Shown here: piece after piece, positions 24,581-32,570 of the stretch
How positions within the stretch are numbered: the stretch's first letter is position 1
Layout: each line of letters begins with the position of its first letter
Virus record (IMG/VR): IMGVR_UViG_3300044451_000029
Coordinates: 1 to 34,467 of that record
Source of the DNA: a virus
Strand: one strand, 5' to 3'
Length of the DNA stretch: 34,467 nucleotides
Position numbers and translations under genes: made by a program
Notes under the pieces: model-generated
What the model saw: only the letters and a program-made list of their open reading frames with translations
Database searches by the model: none
What the model was told of the DNA's origin: nothing

Positions 24581-25263
24581 TATCGGTACCTCCGTCGTGT
24601 GCCCGCATACATGTTGTGTCCTTGAGTTGGAGTCCCATTGTCACGTGGGAGAAGTCGTCGCTTCTGTTGCATGTACTCGGCTGCGTACATAGCGTACAAC
24701 TTCTGGTCTGCCACATGTTTCAAGGCGAAAAGGGAGGAGGCCTTTAACTCAACCATCCTCATAAACCTGTCAGGGGCTACGTAGGCGTTCCCGTCACTTG
24801 CAGGAATAACGGGAATCGTCTGATAGGTAAAGATAACCAAGTTCCGACCTGGCGTATCACTAGGGTACGGGTAGCAGGAAATTTGGTTACTTGTCAAGTG
24901 AGTCCATAACTGGACGGTACCTTTAGACCCGGTGTAGGAGTACATCGGAAGTCTTATAAACTCTTCCTGTGTAACGAACTGAGCATCTACGTAATAAGGG
25001 TTGGCACCACTGACTAGAGTCTGTACACTCCTGACGTTAATTTCAAAAGCAGTCGTTATGGTGGCAACGTTAGTTGACCATGAGGTGGCAGGTGCCGATA
25101 CTCGTAGGTCACTCCAGTTAGCCGCAAACGCGACTTCATCTAAGGCGAGCTGAATACAGTCCTCGACAATTAAGGCGAGGGCGTTTCCAGCAGTTGCCAA
25201 GATACGCCGCTCGCCCACGCTATCGAGTACCCTGTTAACTAAGTCTAGTTTTGTGGTACTCAT
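24580..25263 (-). CDS. Tail tubular protein A (adaptor), T7 gp11-like
   Basis: 227 aa. It opens with the family signature LDLVNRVLDSVGERRI (6-21), followed by a helical region (IQLALDEVAFAANWSDLR) and a beta/helix body containing PYYVDAQFVTQEEF and RNLVIFTYQTIPVI. T7 gp11-type proteins form the ring joining the portal to the nozzle. Size (T7 gp11 is 196 aa) and position directly before tail tubular B fit. AGGAG lies about 10 bases before the ATG. Its TAA shares one base with the next ATG. Confidence 0.9.
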   Translation of the reverse strand: MSTTKLDLVNRVLDSVGERRILATAGNALALIVEDCIQLALDEVAFAANWSDLRVSAPATSWSTNVATITTAFEINVRSVQTLVSGANPYYVDAQFVTQEEFIRLPMYSYTGSKGTVQLWTHLTSNQISCYPYPSDTPGRNLVIFTYQTIPVIPASDGNAYVAPDRFMRMVELKASSLFALKHVADQKLYAMYAAEYMQQKRRLLPRDNGTPTQGHNMYAGTRRRYR

Positions 25264-25275
25264 TGTTATTCACTC

Positions 25276-25815
25276 CTAAGCTCCTTGTGAAAACGACCCG
25301 AAAGCAATCCACGTGTTAGTGGCAATTTTCATAATCCAGACGTTCGAGTAGTCAAGACCGGTTCTAGCCGAATTGAGGAGTAGCGGACCAGTGTTGTGGA
25401 TGTACCCAACGATAGTGACACCAGCGTCCCCTTTAACGTCAACGTAGAAAGTAGCGTTCTGACGGAAGAAGCCGAACATCGTACCAATAGGGAAAGGAAC
25501 TGCTACGTTAGTAGGAACGGTTACGGTGTAGTTGGCGATACCCAATTTTCGGTAAATGGTACCGATGTCAGCTAAAGCCAGGGTAATGTTTCCGCCAAGG
25601 TCTACCGGAGTAGCTCTGAGCGGAAGCAAGAAGTTGCCGGCGTAGTTGGCACCGGCAGTGTGGTTTTTGCACCGTTCTAAGTCAGCGGCAGTCCCGTCAA
25701 AGTCGTGAATCTTACCCAGTTCAGCCCCGCTACTCGTCGTGGCCAGTGGGAACTCGCTAGGCTCCAACTTTTTAATGCGACGTCGTCTAAATAACACGGT
25801 GTTCGCTTGTGGCAT
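25276..25815 (-). CDS. Virion fibre/decoration-like protein, paralog 1
   Basis: 179 aa. After a basic N-terminus (RRRRIKK) it carries AELGKIHDFDG...DLERCKNHTAG (31-55), a version of the E-L-N-x-L-D-x-x-x-G-T motif that repeats in phage fibre and head-fibre proteins. The rest is beta-rich (TFYVDVKGDAGVTIVGYI). The following upstream gene carries the same motif, so the two appear to be tandem copies. Their place between the capsid and tail adaptor genes suggests head-surface or neck fibres (inference). AGGAGG lies 5 bases before the ATG. Confidence 0.75.
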   Translation of the reverse strand: MPQANTVLFRRRRIKKLEPSEFPLATTSSGAELGKIHDFDGTAADLERCKNHTAGANYAGNFLLPLRATPVDLGGNITLALADIGTIYRKLGIANYTVTVPTNVAVPFPIGTMFGFFRQNATFYVDVKGDAGVTIVGYIHNTGPLLLNSARTGLDYSNVWIMKIATNTWIAFGSFSQGA

Positions 25816-25827
25816 AGTAACCTCCTA

Positions 25828-26370
25828 TTAAGGTGTGAGGAAAACGCCACTACCAAAAACGAGGTAGTTGGCGTTGTTGTTAGCACTCGTAGCCAACAGT
25901 AAAGCGGCACCGCTTGGACGTAGGTACCAGTCGGTAGAACCTAAACTGAGGTTATTATCGGTCAAACCGTAGAACAGAATCTGACCAGTGGACTTAGCCG
26001 TTGATTTGACAATGACGTTGTTGGCGGTACCGACATTAACAACCATATAAAGCTGCCCCATTAAGGCGGTTCTATCGGGGTTGTACGCGTCGGTAGGAAT
26101 GAAGATGTTCACGTTACCAGCAGTCGAATCACACACAATAGCGGAGTTGATGTCCGCCTTGGTGACGTCGTACGAACTCGCCGTAACCGTGGTGCCAGTA
26201 GCTTTAATAGTCGGAATGAAATTGGAGTTGGCATTCTGTCCGGCGGTCATACCGACAAGTCGGTTAAGGTCTGTAAACGTACCAGTGAAGTTGTCTAGTT
26301 TGTTCAGTTCCGTTACGCTGGCTAGTAAGTCGTCATCACGTAACGCTTTTAGTTCAGTATTTCTAGGCAT
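25828..26370 (-). CDS. Virion fibre/decoration-like protein, paralog 2
   Basis: 180 aa. The N-terminal ELNKLDNFTG...DLNRLVGMTAG (21-44) aligns with residues 32-55 of the neighbouring 179-aa protein (12 identities in 25 positions counted from T20). Both then continue with comparable beta strands, such as VNIFIPTDA here and YTVTVPTNV there. The C-terminus reads NYLVFGSGVFLTP. It is probably a virion surface protein, the first gene after major capsid, which is the usual site of decoration or head-fibre genes. The ribosome site is moderate (GGAGAG, 9 bases). A strong hairpin separates it from the capsid gene. Confidence 0.75.
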   Translation of the reverse strand: MPRNTELKALRDDDLLASVTELNKLDNFTGTFTDLNRLVGMTAGQNANSNFIPTIKATGTTVTASSYDVTKADINSAIVCDSTAGNVNIFIPTDAYNPDRTALMGQLYMVVNVGTANNVIVKSTAKSTGQILFYGLTDNNLSLGSTDWYLRPSGAALLLATSANNNANYLVFGSGVFLTP

Positions 26371-26399
26371 AATAGTTCTCTCCGTAGTTACCTTTTATA

Positions 26400-26417
26400 G
26401 GAGGGGAACTCCCCTCC
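26400..26417 (-). other. Hairpin just after the major capsid gene
   Basis: A perfect 7-bp stem (26400-26406 with 26411-26417, all but one pair G-C) with a 4-base loop, 7 bases past the capsid stop. On the minus strand the bases after it are T-A-T-A-A-A-A, not a T run, so it is a poor intrinsic terminator. It may be a leaky terminator, an RNA processing site, or a 3' stabiliser that sets capsid mRNA higher than downstream genes. Confidence 0.6.
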
Positions 26418-26424
26418 ATTAAAT

Positions 26425-27441
26425 CTAGACAACACCATCCTCGTCAGAGTTGATGATGACAGCCGCTTCGGGGCGGAAAACTTCCACGTCGTAAATTTGA
26501 GTTTGCACAACGTGCCACTCTTGGAAATCTACAGCCCAGTCAGCGTCCACAGTGGGCAGTTTGCTTAAAGCCAATTTAGCCCAGTCGGGGTGAACCAGCA
26601 AAGCGGTATGGTACCCAGTAGTCAGACCGGTGGCGGTGATGGAACTACCGTCACGAAGAGTCGGAGATTGAGTGGGGAAGTACGGGGAGTTCGCCATCCC
26701 AGGGGTGGGTTGTCCGGCGGAGCCTTCACCGTTAAAGTACCCGGTGAGAGAGTTGCTACGGATAGAAGTCGTCATCTTCACGGGCACGCCGCAGATTTGA
26801 CCAACGATACCAGAACCGACTACGTTAGTCCCACCGTTGAAGTCGGCGTTAATGAACTCGTCTTGAGCCAAGAGGCTGTAGTACTGAGCCGGGTCGATGA
26901 TAAGTTTACGTCCGGCACGGGGGACGTTAGCGGTGTCGAGAATTTCGTTGGCGGCTAGAATGTCGGCGTAAGTAATACCGGAGGTGGCGTTGCTCACCAC
27001 GTTAGAACCGGCGTTGTACGCGTTGATGGTGGCACGTTCGGCTAAGATGGCGTTCTCGATGTCACGGGCTAGGGAGAAACCGGCACGCTCGGTGTACAAA
27101 GCACGAAGGTCACGGTCTTGGAACACTTCCAGGAACTTGTCGATGGCGAACGATACTTCTTTGTACCGGTTAACAATCATCGTCCAACGACGGTCGGTGA
27201 AAGCTTGGAACGTAACAGGAGCACCCGCCGCTTTGTTGTTGACGGCTAGGTTGGAAATGTACGGAATGTAAATGGTGTCGCCTCGGTTGCCAGTAAAGTC
27301 AACTTTGCTAACACAGTCTAACATTACCAAAGACTCGTCACGGTGACGGATTAGGTCTTTAGACCAAATTTCAGGAATGAAGACGCCGCTAGTTAAGTGA
27401 TTAAACTGCGAGCCTTGGGGAGACGGAGCGGAATAAGGCAT
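26425..27441 (-). CDS. Major capsid protein
   Basis: 338 aa, in the expected place directly after the scaffold. The N-terminus has the capsid pattern FIPEIWSKDLIRHRDESLVM (21-40), and later sections such as GDTIYIPYISNL, RYKEVSFAIDKFLEVFQD and a P-domain-like RKLIIDPAQYYSLLAQDEFI (HK97-fold E-loop, spine helix and P-loop order). It builds the icosahedral head. Length is close to T7 gp10A (345 aa). AGGAGG lies 9 bases before the ATG. The abrupt helix-breaking Gly/Asn-rich stretches (GGTNVVGSG) are common in capsid loops. No protease gene is near, consistent with a scaffold-dependent, uncleaved capsid (inference). Confidence 0.93.
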   Translation of the reverse strand: MPYSAPSPQGSQFNHLTSGVFIPEIWSKDLIRHRDESLVMLDCVSKVDFTGNRGDTIYIPYISNLAVNNKAAGAPVTFQAFTDRRWTMIVNRYKEVSFAIDKFLEVFQDRDLRALYTERAGFSLARDIENAILAERATINAYNAGSNVVSNATSGITYADILAANEILDTANVPRAGRKLIIDPAQYYSLLAQDEFINADFNGGTNVVGSGIVGQICGVPVKMTTSIRSNSLTGYFNGEGSAGQPTPGMANSPYFPTQSPTLRDGSSITATGLTTGYHTALLVHPDWAKLALSKLPTVDADWAVDFQEWHVVQTQIYDVEVFRPEAAVIINSDEDGVV

Positions 27442-27468
27442 GGTGTTGAACCTCCTTTAGTGGGTTAA

Positions 27469-28215
27469 TTAAACGTCACGAATAACACGACCAGATTGGT
27501 ACGCCGCAAGGTACTCTTGCTCGGTAACGCGGTCGGCTAAAAAGTCACTCAATTTAACATACCCCGAAGGCGCACCTGTGGAGCGAATGTTCTGAGTTTG
27601 GGATGGAGCGGAGCTTCTAGGAAGGGAGACCCCACTAGATTGGTACCGTTCCGCTTTGATTTGGGCCGCAAGTAAACGGGCACCGTCTAAATTGTCTAAT
27701 GCAAGTTTCATATTGTCCGGCAACGCTTGGAAACGTTCACGGACTTCAGACCACGTGGACTCGAACTCACCACCCCATTCACCCCGCAAGGTGTCGATGC
27801 TTCGTTCGTTCTCTGCCTGTCTCCGCCAAGCGTCCATCTGTTTCAACTGAACTTGGGTCTGTTGTACAGCCTGGAAAGCAGTGAGCGGGTCGAACCCCAT
27901 TACTTCTGCAAACTCTTGCCGCATTCTTTTACCGCGGTCGGTATTGAATTTGGCGAACGGGTCTTCCTGTTGTACAGGAGGAGCCTCGTTAACGGAGTTA
28001 ACTACGGGTACTTGGGCTTGGCTTGCCTGGGAGAGGTCAACTCCTAATTTCTCTTGGAGTTCGTTGACTTGTCGGAAAGCGTCAGCCCCAACCTGTGCTT
28101 GCTCCTGAGAGTACGCCGTAGGAGCGGAGTTAGTTACAGGGATGTACCCGGAGGCGACGGGAGCCTCACTAGAGACCGGTACGGCGTTCCCGTTTGCTTC
28201 AATGTATTCAGCCAT
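27469..28215 (-). CDS. Capsid assembly scaffolding protein
   Basis: 248 aa. Low-complexity Ala/Val/Pro/Gln-rich N-terminal 90 residues, then a helical, highly charged centre (GKRMRQEFAEVMGF, LKQMDAWRRQAENERSID) and a small C-terminal helical end (KLSDFLADRVTEQEYLAAY). This composition and its place between portal and capsid are those of T7 gp9-like scaffolds, which guide procapsid assembly and leave before DNA filling. The ribosome site is weak (AGAGGGA about 10 bases upstream). 13 bases separate it from the portal stop. Confidence 0.85.
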   Translation of the reverse strand: MAEYIEANGNAVPVSSEAPVASGYIPVTNSAPTAYSQEQAQVGADAFRQVNELQEKLGVDLSQASQAQVPVVNSVNEAPPVQQEDPFAKFNTDRGKRMRQEFAEVMGFDPLTAFQAVQQTQVQLKQMDAWRRQAENERSIDTLRGEWGGEFESTWSEVRERFQALPDNMKLALDNLDGARLLAAQIKAERYQSSGVSLPRSSAPSQTQNIRSTGAPSGYVKLSDFLADRVTEQEYLAAYQSGRVIRDV

Positions 28216-28228
28216 TTTGTGGTTCCCT

Positions 28229-30229
28229 CTACATGGTGAGTTTGGACAGTTGTTCAGGGTTCTGAGCCATTGCCAACAGAGCTTGCTTACCTTCTAACGG
28301 GGCTGCTTCTGCTAGGCGTTGCTCAACAGGGACACTCAACTCCGGTGGTAGCGGGGGAGTCGGTGTCATTCCAAGGTTAGCTTCAGGAGGGGGTACAGGA
28401 GGCATCCCTTGAGGTACAGTGGGCATTCCTTGAGGTGCAGGAGGCTCAGGGGACTTTTGTTGAAGTACTAGAAACTTATCCCAGTCCTGTTTGACCATTC
28501 GACGGGAAAGATCTTTCATAACTTCTTCCCAGTTCAGCATCTGTGACATGACGGGGTTTCCGGAGACTAGACCGATGAAGTCGATACGCTCCCGAATTTC
28601 CCGTTCTTTGTCAACCACCCAGTCAGAACCGACAGGGATAATGTCCATGTCGTATTGAAGCTCTTCTTGTCCGACCTGGATGTATTCGTAGGTCTGGGTG
28701 GCGGAACCTTCCGAAGCACCGGTAACGCGGATAATTTCATCCTCGGTCACGAATTGTTGCATGAAGGAGTACGCCTTCTCAAGCAGTTCCCGGAAAGCGG
28801 TGTCTTCAATGTGTTTGTGGTACCGACCCAACCGGTTACCCCCGGCGTCCCGTTTGGCTTTGACTTCTTCGGCAGTCACACGCTCGGCGTCTCGACCCAT
28901 CCCCTGCCCAACGTATGGGGTAATGCCCGTAATTCGTTCAATGCGCGCCTCAAGCATACCCTCTTCTTGAATGGTAATGCCCAGGTTCGCCGTGTTGAAC
29001 TGAACGGGGATGATGTTGTCAGGGTTTTCCACGGGGATAATTTTCCCAGGGGCGGAGTACAGAGCCTCGATGTCTAACGTCCCGTCTTGGACTACCTTCC
29101 ACATGGGATTGACAACCAGCTCAGAGATGTCAAGTCGGTGGTTGGAGGTAACGTACATCTGATGGAGATGCCCCAACACAGGACTAAGCAAGCCGATACC
29201 GTAAGGACTTGAGTGAACTCGAGTAAATGTGGTAATAACATAAGGTTTGCCTCCCCAGAATGGGTTAGATTTAAAGTCGATGAGTACGTCACCAACAACC
29301 GTGGCACAAACGTCGTTAAGCTCGAGACCGTCTGTATACATGTCTCCCCAAAATTCGAGTACGTCAACTAGGTGCGTAGGGTCGTAGTACCCATTGGTGT
29401 CGCCAACCATGAACTTCACGTCTCTCCGGTTGGTAGAAGACTCAGTTTCGCCCATCTTCATAACTGCGTGTACTACAGACTTGTCAACTTGGTTGTACGT
29501 CCCGTTTTCAATTAGGCGCACAATTTCGCCGACAGTCTTCTGGTACCGTCTAATACAGCTTGCGTTCCTAGTGTCCGTAGCCAAGGGGTCAATGAAGAAG
29601 TCGAACATGTCAACTACCTGGATGTCGAGACCGTTCTTAATGACCTTCTGTACCTTGCGGGGCACCGACTTCCGTTTGCCGGAGGAGTCAGTTACCATGA
29701 CATTTTTCATTGTGGATACGGCGTCGTACCGCCAAGGTAATGCAAGGACGGACGTGCCGACAATGAGACATTGGCGAATGTTCATGTCCCACCACTCTTG
29801 GAAGTAAGCGTCGTCTAGCTTGGTTTGAATGAACTTCTGAATAACTCGTACAATTTCATCCCAGTCGTCATTAGGAATTAACTGCTTGGGCATGACGTCG
29901 AACCACTGCTTGTTAGGGAAGAACGCCCCCTGCATGTAGGCATTGGCGTCCTCGACTAACTCCAACGCTTTCCCCGTGGGAACTTTGTGGCGCCAGTCAG
30001 TCTGAACGTCGCCAAGGATGATAGCCGCCTCGTTTCGTACCGTTTCAGCGGAGCGGTTATTAGAAAAGTACTCAGCCCAACATAGTCGCCAGTCGTCTTC
30101 CAAAGAAGCACGTTCCTGAGACCATTCCTTATGTAGCTTGGCCACATGGTCAGCTACACTCATTCTATCCACGGGGTGTAACAGTTTCCCCTCTTTTGTT
30201 TTAGTAGTCGCAAACTGGTTTAAGTCCAT
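28229..30229 (-). CDS. Portal (head-tail connector) protein, T7 gp8-like
   Basis: 666 aa. Recognised by the N-terminal helical region (AKLHKEWSQERASLEDDWRL), the NKQWFDVMPK segment, the FSNNRS/WRHKVPTGKALELVEDANA part, and RVTAEEVKAKRDAGGNRLG with the nearby helix that lines the channel in T7-type portals. The C-terminal 100 residues are Pro-rich (repeats of PQGMP and PPVPPP), likely flexible. The dodecameric portal is the entry and exit gate for DNA. Larger than T7 gp8 (536 aa) mainly through this tail. Its ATG shares one base with the terminase TAA (TAATG), with GGAGG 9 bases upstream. The only GATC found in the window lies in this gene (28510). Confidence 0.93.
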   Translation of the reverse strand: MDLNQFATTKTKEGKLLHPVDRMSVADHVAKLHKEWSQERASLEDDWRLCWAEYFSNNRSAETVRNEAAIILGDVQTDWRHKVPTGKALELVEDANAYMQGAFFPNKQWFDVMPKQLIPNDDWDEIVRVIQKFIQTKLDDAYFQEWWDMNIRQCLIVGTSVLALPWRYDAVSTMKNVMVTDSSGKRKSVPRKVQKVIKNGLDIQVVDMFDFFIDPLATDTRNASCIRRYQKTVGEIVRLIENGTYNQVDKSVVHAVMKMGETESSTNRRDVKFMVGDTNGYYDPTHLVDVLEFWGDMYTDGLELNDVCATVVGDVLIDFKSNPFWGGKPYVITTFTRVHSSPYGIGLLSPVLGHLHQMYVTSNHRLDISELVVNPMWKVVQDGTLDIEALYSAPGKIIPVENPDNIIPVQFNTANLGITIQEEGMLEARIERITGITPYVGQGMGRDAERVTAEEVKAKRDAGGNRLGRYHKHIEDTAFRELLEKAYSFMQQFVTEDEIIRVTGASEGSATQTYEYIQVGQEELQYDMDIIPVGSDWVVDKEREIRERIDFIGLVSGNPVMSQMLNWEEVMKDLSRRMVKQDWDKFLVLQQKSPEPPAPQGMPTVPQGMPPVPPPEANLGMTPTPPLPPELSVPVEQRLAEAAPLEGKQALLAMAQNPEQLSKLTM

Positions 30230-31950
30230 TAGTAGAGTCCTCCGAACCGGGTGTTGTATCTGGTGTTAGTTGGTGAGTCGTTAGACAGTCTGTGTTTAGG
30301 AGCCTTGCACACTTCGTTCAGCATTTGGAATGTGTCCGGAGCATCGTCCTTAACGGTCTCGGCAGGGAAAAAGTCGAACTGCTCAGTGAGGTAAGTCAAC
30401 TTACTCAACCAAGGCATAGCAAATACGCGGCCAGTGTCGAACATGGGTTGAAGACCGTTTTCAATTCGGTCTTTCTTCCCGTTACCCGACTTAGGTTTGT
30501 AGTCGGCAAACGCTATGGGGTAGTCTTGGGGCATTAGAAGGCGGGCTGTAGTCTTCAACTCTGTGGCAAAACCGACCGTCTCTAGGTGTACCCTGTGGAT
30601 ATTCCACTTCCGGCACATGTCGAACATTCTGTTAAGCCATTTCGTACTCGGCTCTTTGCCACACCAGATGTCCAAAATATACAAAAAGTTGTTCTTGTCC
30701 TTGGCTCCTACGGTCATTACCGTGTAGTCCGACCTCTCCCCGTGTGTAGCCGCAGGGTCAACCACCATTGTTGGAGTCAACTCTAGGCGTTCATTTTTAA
30801 CTTCGTACAAAATTCGAAGGTTGTTCTCCTTCCTGATAAGCCCCGCCGGGTTCATGGTGTTGACTTTGCTCCATGGGATTACCTGGGTACCGTCAACCAC
30901 AATTTTGTTTAGGTACTGGGAGTAGAAGTTCTTGGCCGAAGTGTTACGTCGTCTCTGCGTCTCAATGTCAGGAGTCCAACGCTCGTTCCACAGGTACCCG
31001 TCGGAGTTGTCGTCCCCGTTTTTGTAGATGTTTCTGACGTACGTGGTGAAGTCCCCAGCTTCTACACCTTCAAGCTCTTTCTCCAAAAGTCGACCATACC
31101 AGTCGTGCTTGAAGTATCTGGTACCAATTACAGTAATGTCCCCGCCAACGTGGCAGTGGCGTACGAACTCCTGCCGGTACGACTCTGACCTTGTGACTGA
31201 ACAGAGGGTCCGGTATAAGTCCTCGTCGTAGTATGCGTCGTCTAGGACGTTGAACATGTCGTACAACCAAGTATCGACCCGCTCAACTTTGTCGGGCTTG
31301 TCGTAGTTGTCAAAGTTCAGAATGTCATCTAGGTACAACCGGTCATAGTGGAACCCAGTAGCAGGAGATTCCGTCGACCCAATGACGACCGTAGGTTCTT
31401 TTAGTTTGTCAGACCTAATAAGCTGAATACCCAAGTCTTGTCGCCAGATGACTTTTTTGTCTTGCTCAAAATCTTCGACTTCAAAGTCTCCTCCTTCGGC
31501 AGTCTTCTGAGCACGCCGTTGGATACGACCGTAAGCGTCGAGTACGGGCACCAAGCGTCCAGGGATGTGAGGTCGGTTATTCCAGACGTTCTCCTGTAGC
31601 CACTTGTCTGTGAAGTACGACATAATCTCCCGGAGAATAGCTTTCGCCAGGGGTTGTGTAGCAGACCCGACAAATATCCGTAGGTTCGGGTTGATATACA
31701 AGGAGTGTAAAATATCAAGTACGGTAGCCACAGTCGTCTTTAAGTGCCCCCGAGGCATTAGTACCATCTGCCTACGGTGCTCCCGGTTGTCAGCGTCTTG
31801 CCAAGTAACCAAGTCTCGGTGACATTCTCCGAATGCATTGGAACCTCCGTGGAAGTCAATTAGGTCGGCAAACGTCCACTTGTCCGCCAAAGCCTTGACA
31901 AGTATCGCCTTAGTTGGCGGTTTCTTTGCTTCTGCACGTCGTCTAGCCAT
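30229..31950 (-). CDS. terL: Terminase large subunit
   Basis: 573 aa packaging motor. The ATPase half has a Walker A-like loop LMPRGHLKTT (64-73, K71), IFVGSATQPLAKAI (about 92-105) and Walker B LYLDDI (205-210). The nuclease half begins VVDPAATHGERSDYTV with first metal ligand D398, followed by NNFLYILDIW. The Walker A is of the P-R-G-x-x-K-T/S form seen in T7-like terminases. It hydrolyses ATP to pump DNA through the portal and cuts concatemers. The start has no Shine-Dalgarno sequence, and a terminator and a 9-bp inverted repeat lie directly upstream, so its expression looks deliberately limited or controlled. No small terminase gene is recognisable in the window. Confidence 0.95.
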   Translation of the reverse strand: MARRRAEAKKPPTKAILVKALADKWTFADLIDFHGGSNAFGECHRDLVTWQDADNREHRRQMVLMPRGHLKTTVATVLDILHSLYINPNLRIFVGSATQPLAKAILREIMSYFTDKWLQENVWNNRPHIPGRLVPVLDAYGRIQRRAQKTAEGGDFEVEDFEQDKKVIWRQDLGIQLIRSDKLKEPTVVIGSTESPATGFHYDRLYLDDILNFDNYDKPDKVERVDTWLYDMFNVLDDAYYDEDLYRTLCSVTRSESYRQEFVRHCHVGGDITVIGTRYFKHDWYGRLLEKELEGVEAGDFTTYVRNIYKNGDDNSDGYLWNERWTPDIETQRRRNTSAKNFYSQYLNKIVVDGTQVIPWSKVNTMNPAGLIRKENNLRILYEVKNERLELTPTMVVDPAATHGERSDYTVMTVGAKDKNNFLYILDIWCGKEPSTKWLNRMFDMCRKWNIHRVHLETVGFATELKTTARLLMPQDYPIAFADYKPKSGNGKKDRIENGLQPMFDTGRVFAMPWLSKLTYLTEQFDFFPAETVKDDAPDTFQMLNEVCKAPKHRLSNDSPTNTRYNTRFGGLY

Positions 31951-32019
31951 AGTGTGTAGCGGTAACTTTGGTAATAAAAAATCCGACTACTAAGCAGTAG
32001 CCGGACACAATACACACTA
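31950..32019. repeat. 9-bp inverted repeat enclosing a terminator hairpin, at terminase start
   Basis: TAGTGTGTA at 31950-31958 is the exact reverse complement of TACACACTA at 32011-32019. The pair flanks the terminator stem at 31982-32005, so a long nested structure can form. The inner end of the repeat includes the first base of the terminase start codon. Confidence 0.6.
31975..32005 (-). terminator. Rho-independent terminator between the 171-aa gene and terminase
   Basis: On the minus strand, a 10-bp stem (32005-31996 with 31991-31982, one G-T pair) around a 4-base loop is followed by six T (31981-31976). It lies about 38 bases after the stop of the 171-aa gene and 25 bases before the terminase ATG, so most upstream transcription should end here. 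Confidence 0.88.
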
Positions 32020-32042
32020 GAGGGATTGTACCCAAAGGTAGC

Positions 32043-32558
32043 TTATTCGGCAGTCGTACGCGCCGCAGTACCAGCCAAAGGAACGCGGTTTTGGTAGGTC
32101 GTCTCGTTGACGATGCTCATTTCCACGGTAAAAGCGGCAAACACGAGAGTAACGTCAGGGGTACCAACAGCACTCAAAACAAGTTCAAAACCTTGAACGG
32201 CCGTATTGGCAGTGGGGGTGATGGTGGCAATGACCTCGGTCTGCGGAGTAGCAGGGTCGATAACCACGGTCACGTTACCGCCGGTGTCACGGAAGACGAG
32301 GAAGTCAACCGTAACGTGCTCAATGGTCGACGTGCTGTAGGGGTCCGTTACGTTAGAGATGATACCACGAGCGTGACAAGAGATAGCCGTAAACTCAGGA
32401 ACGTAGAACGCCTGAGTACCGTCTGTACGACGCAGGTAGATGGGCGTAGCGGGGGCGTCATCGATAATGCCACGACCTGAGAAAATCTCTTCGTGGATAA
32501 TTTTAGAACGACAGATATTCTCATCCGTCGTTTTTCGGTTAATACCGTAAGTAGACAT
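32043..32558 (-). CDS. Putative abundant virion (decoration-like) protein
   Basis: 171 aa, starting at ATG 32558, which has AGGAGG 8 bases upstream. A TTG two codons earlier would leave only 2 bases to that ribosome site, so I rejected it. No family is certain. The N-terminal 60 residues are mixed (YGINRKTTDENICRSKIIHE). The rest is a beta-sandwich-like run (VTVDFLVFRD, NVTVVIDPAT, FAAFTVEMSIV) ending in a Ala/Thr/Arg tail. A strong terminator directly after it implies a separately ended, well-expressed mRNA, which suits an abundant decoration protein. It follows the 537-aa protein by 12 bases. Confidence 0.7.
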   Translation of the reverse strand: MSTYGINRKTTDENICRSKIIHEEIFSGRGIIDDAPATPIYLRRTDGTQAFYVPEFTAISCHARGIISNVTDPYSTSTIEHVTVDFLVFRDTGGNVTVVIDPATPQTEVIATITPTANTAVQGFELVLSAVGTPDVTLVFAAFTVEMSIVNETTYQNRVPLAGTAARTTAE

Positions 32559-32570
32559 ATTCAAGGCCTC

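Noticed and set aside
32559-32564. TTG start for the 171-aa protein
   Set aside because: Only 2 bases from AGGAGG; the ATG two codons later is at the normal 8-base spacing.
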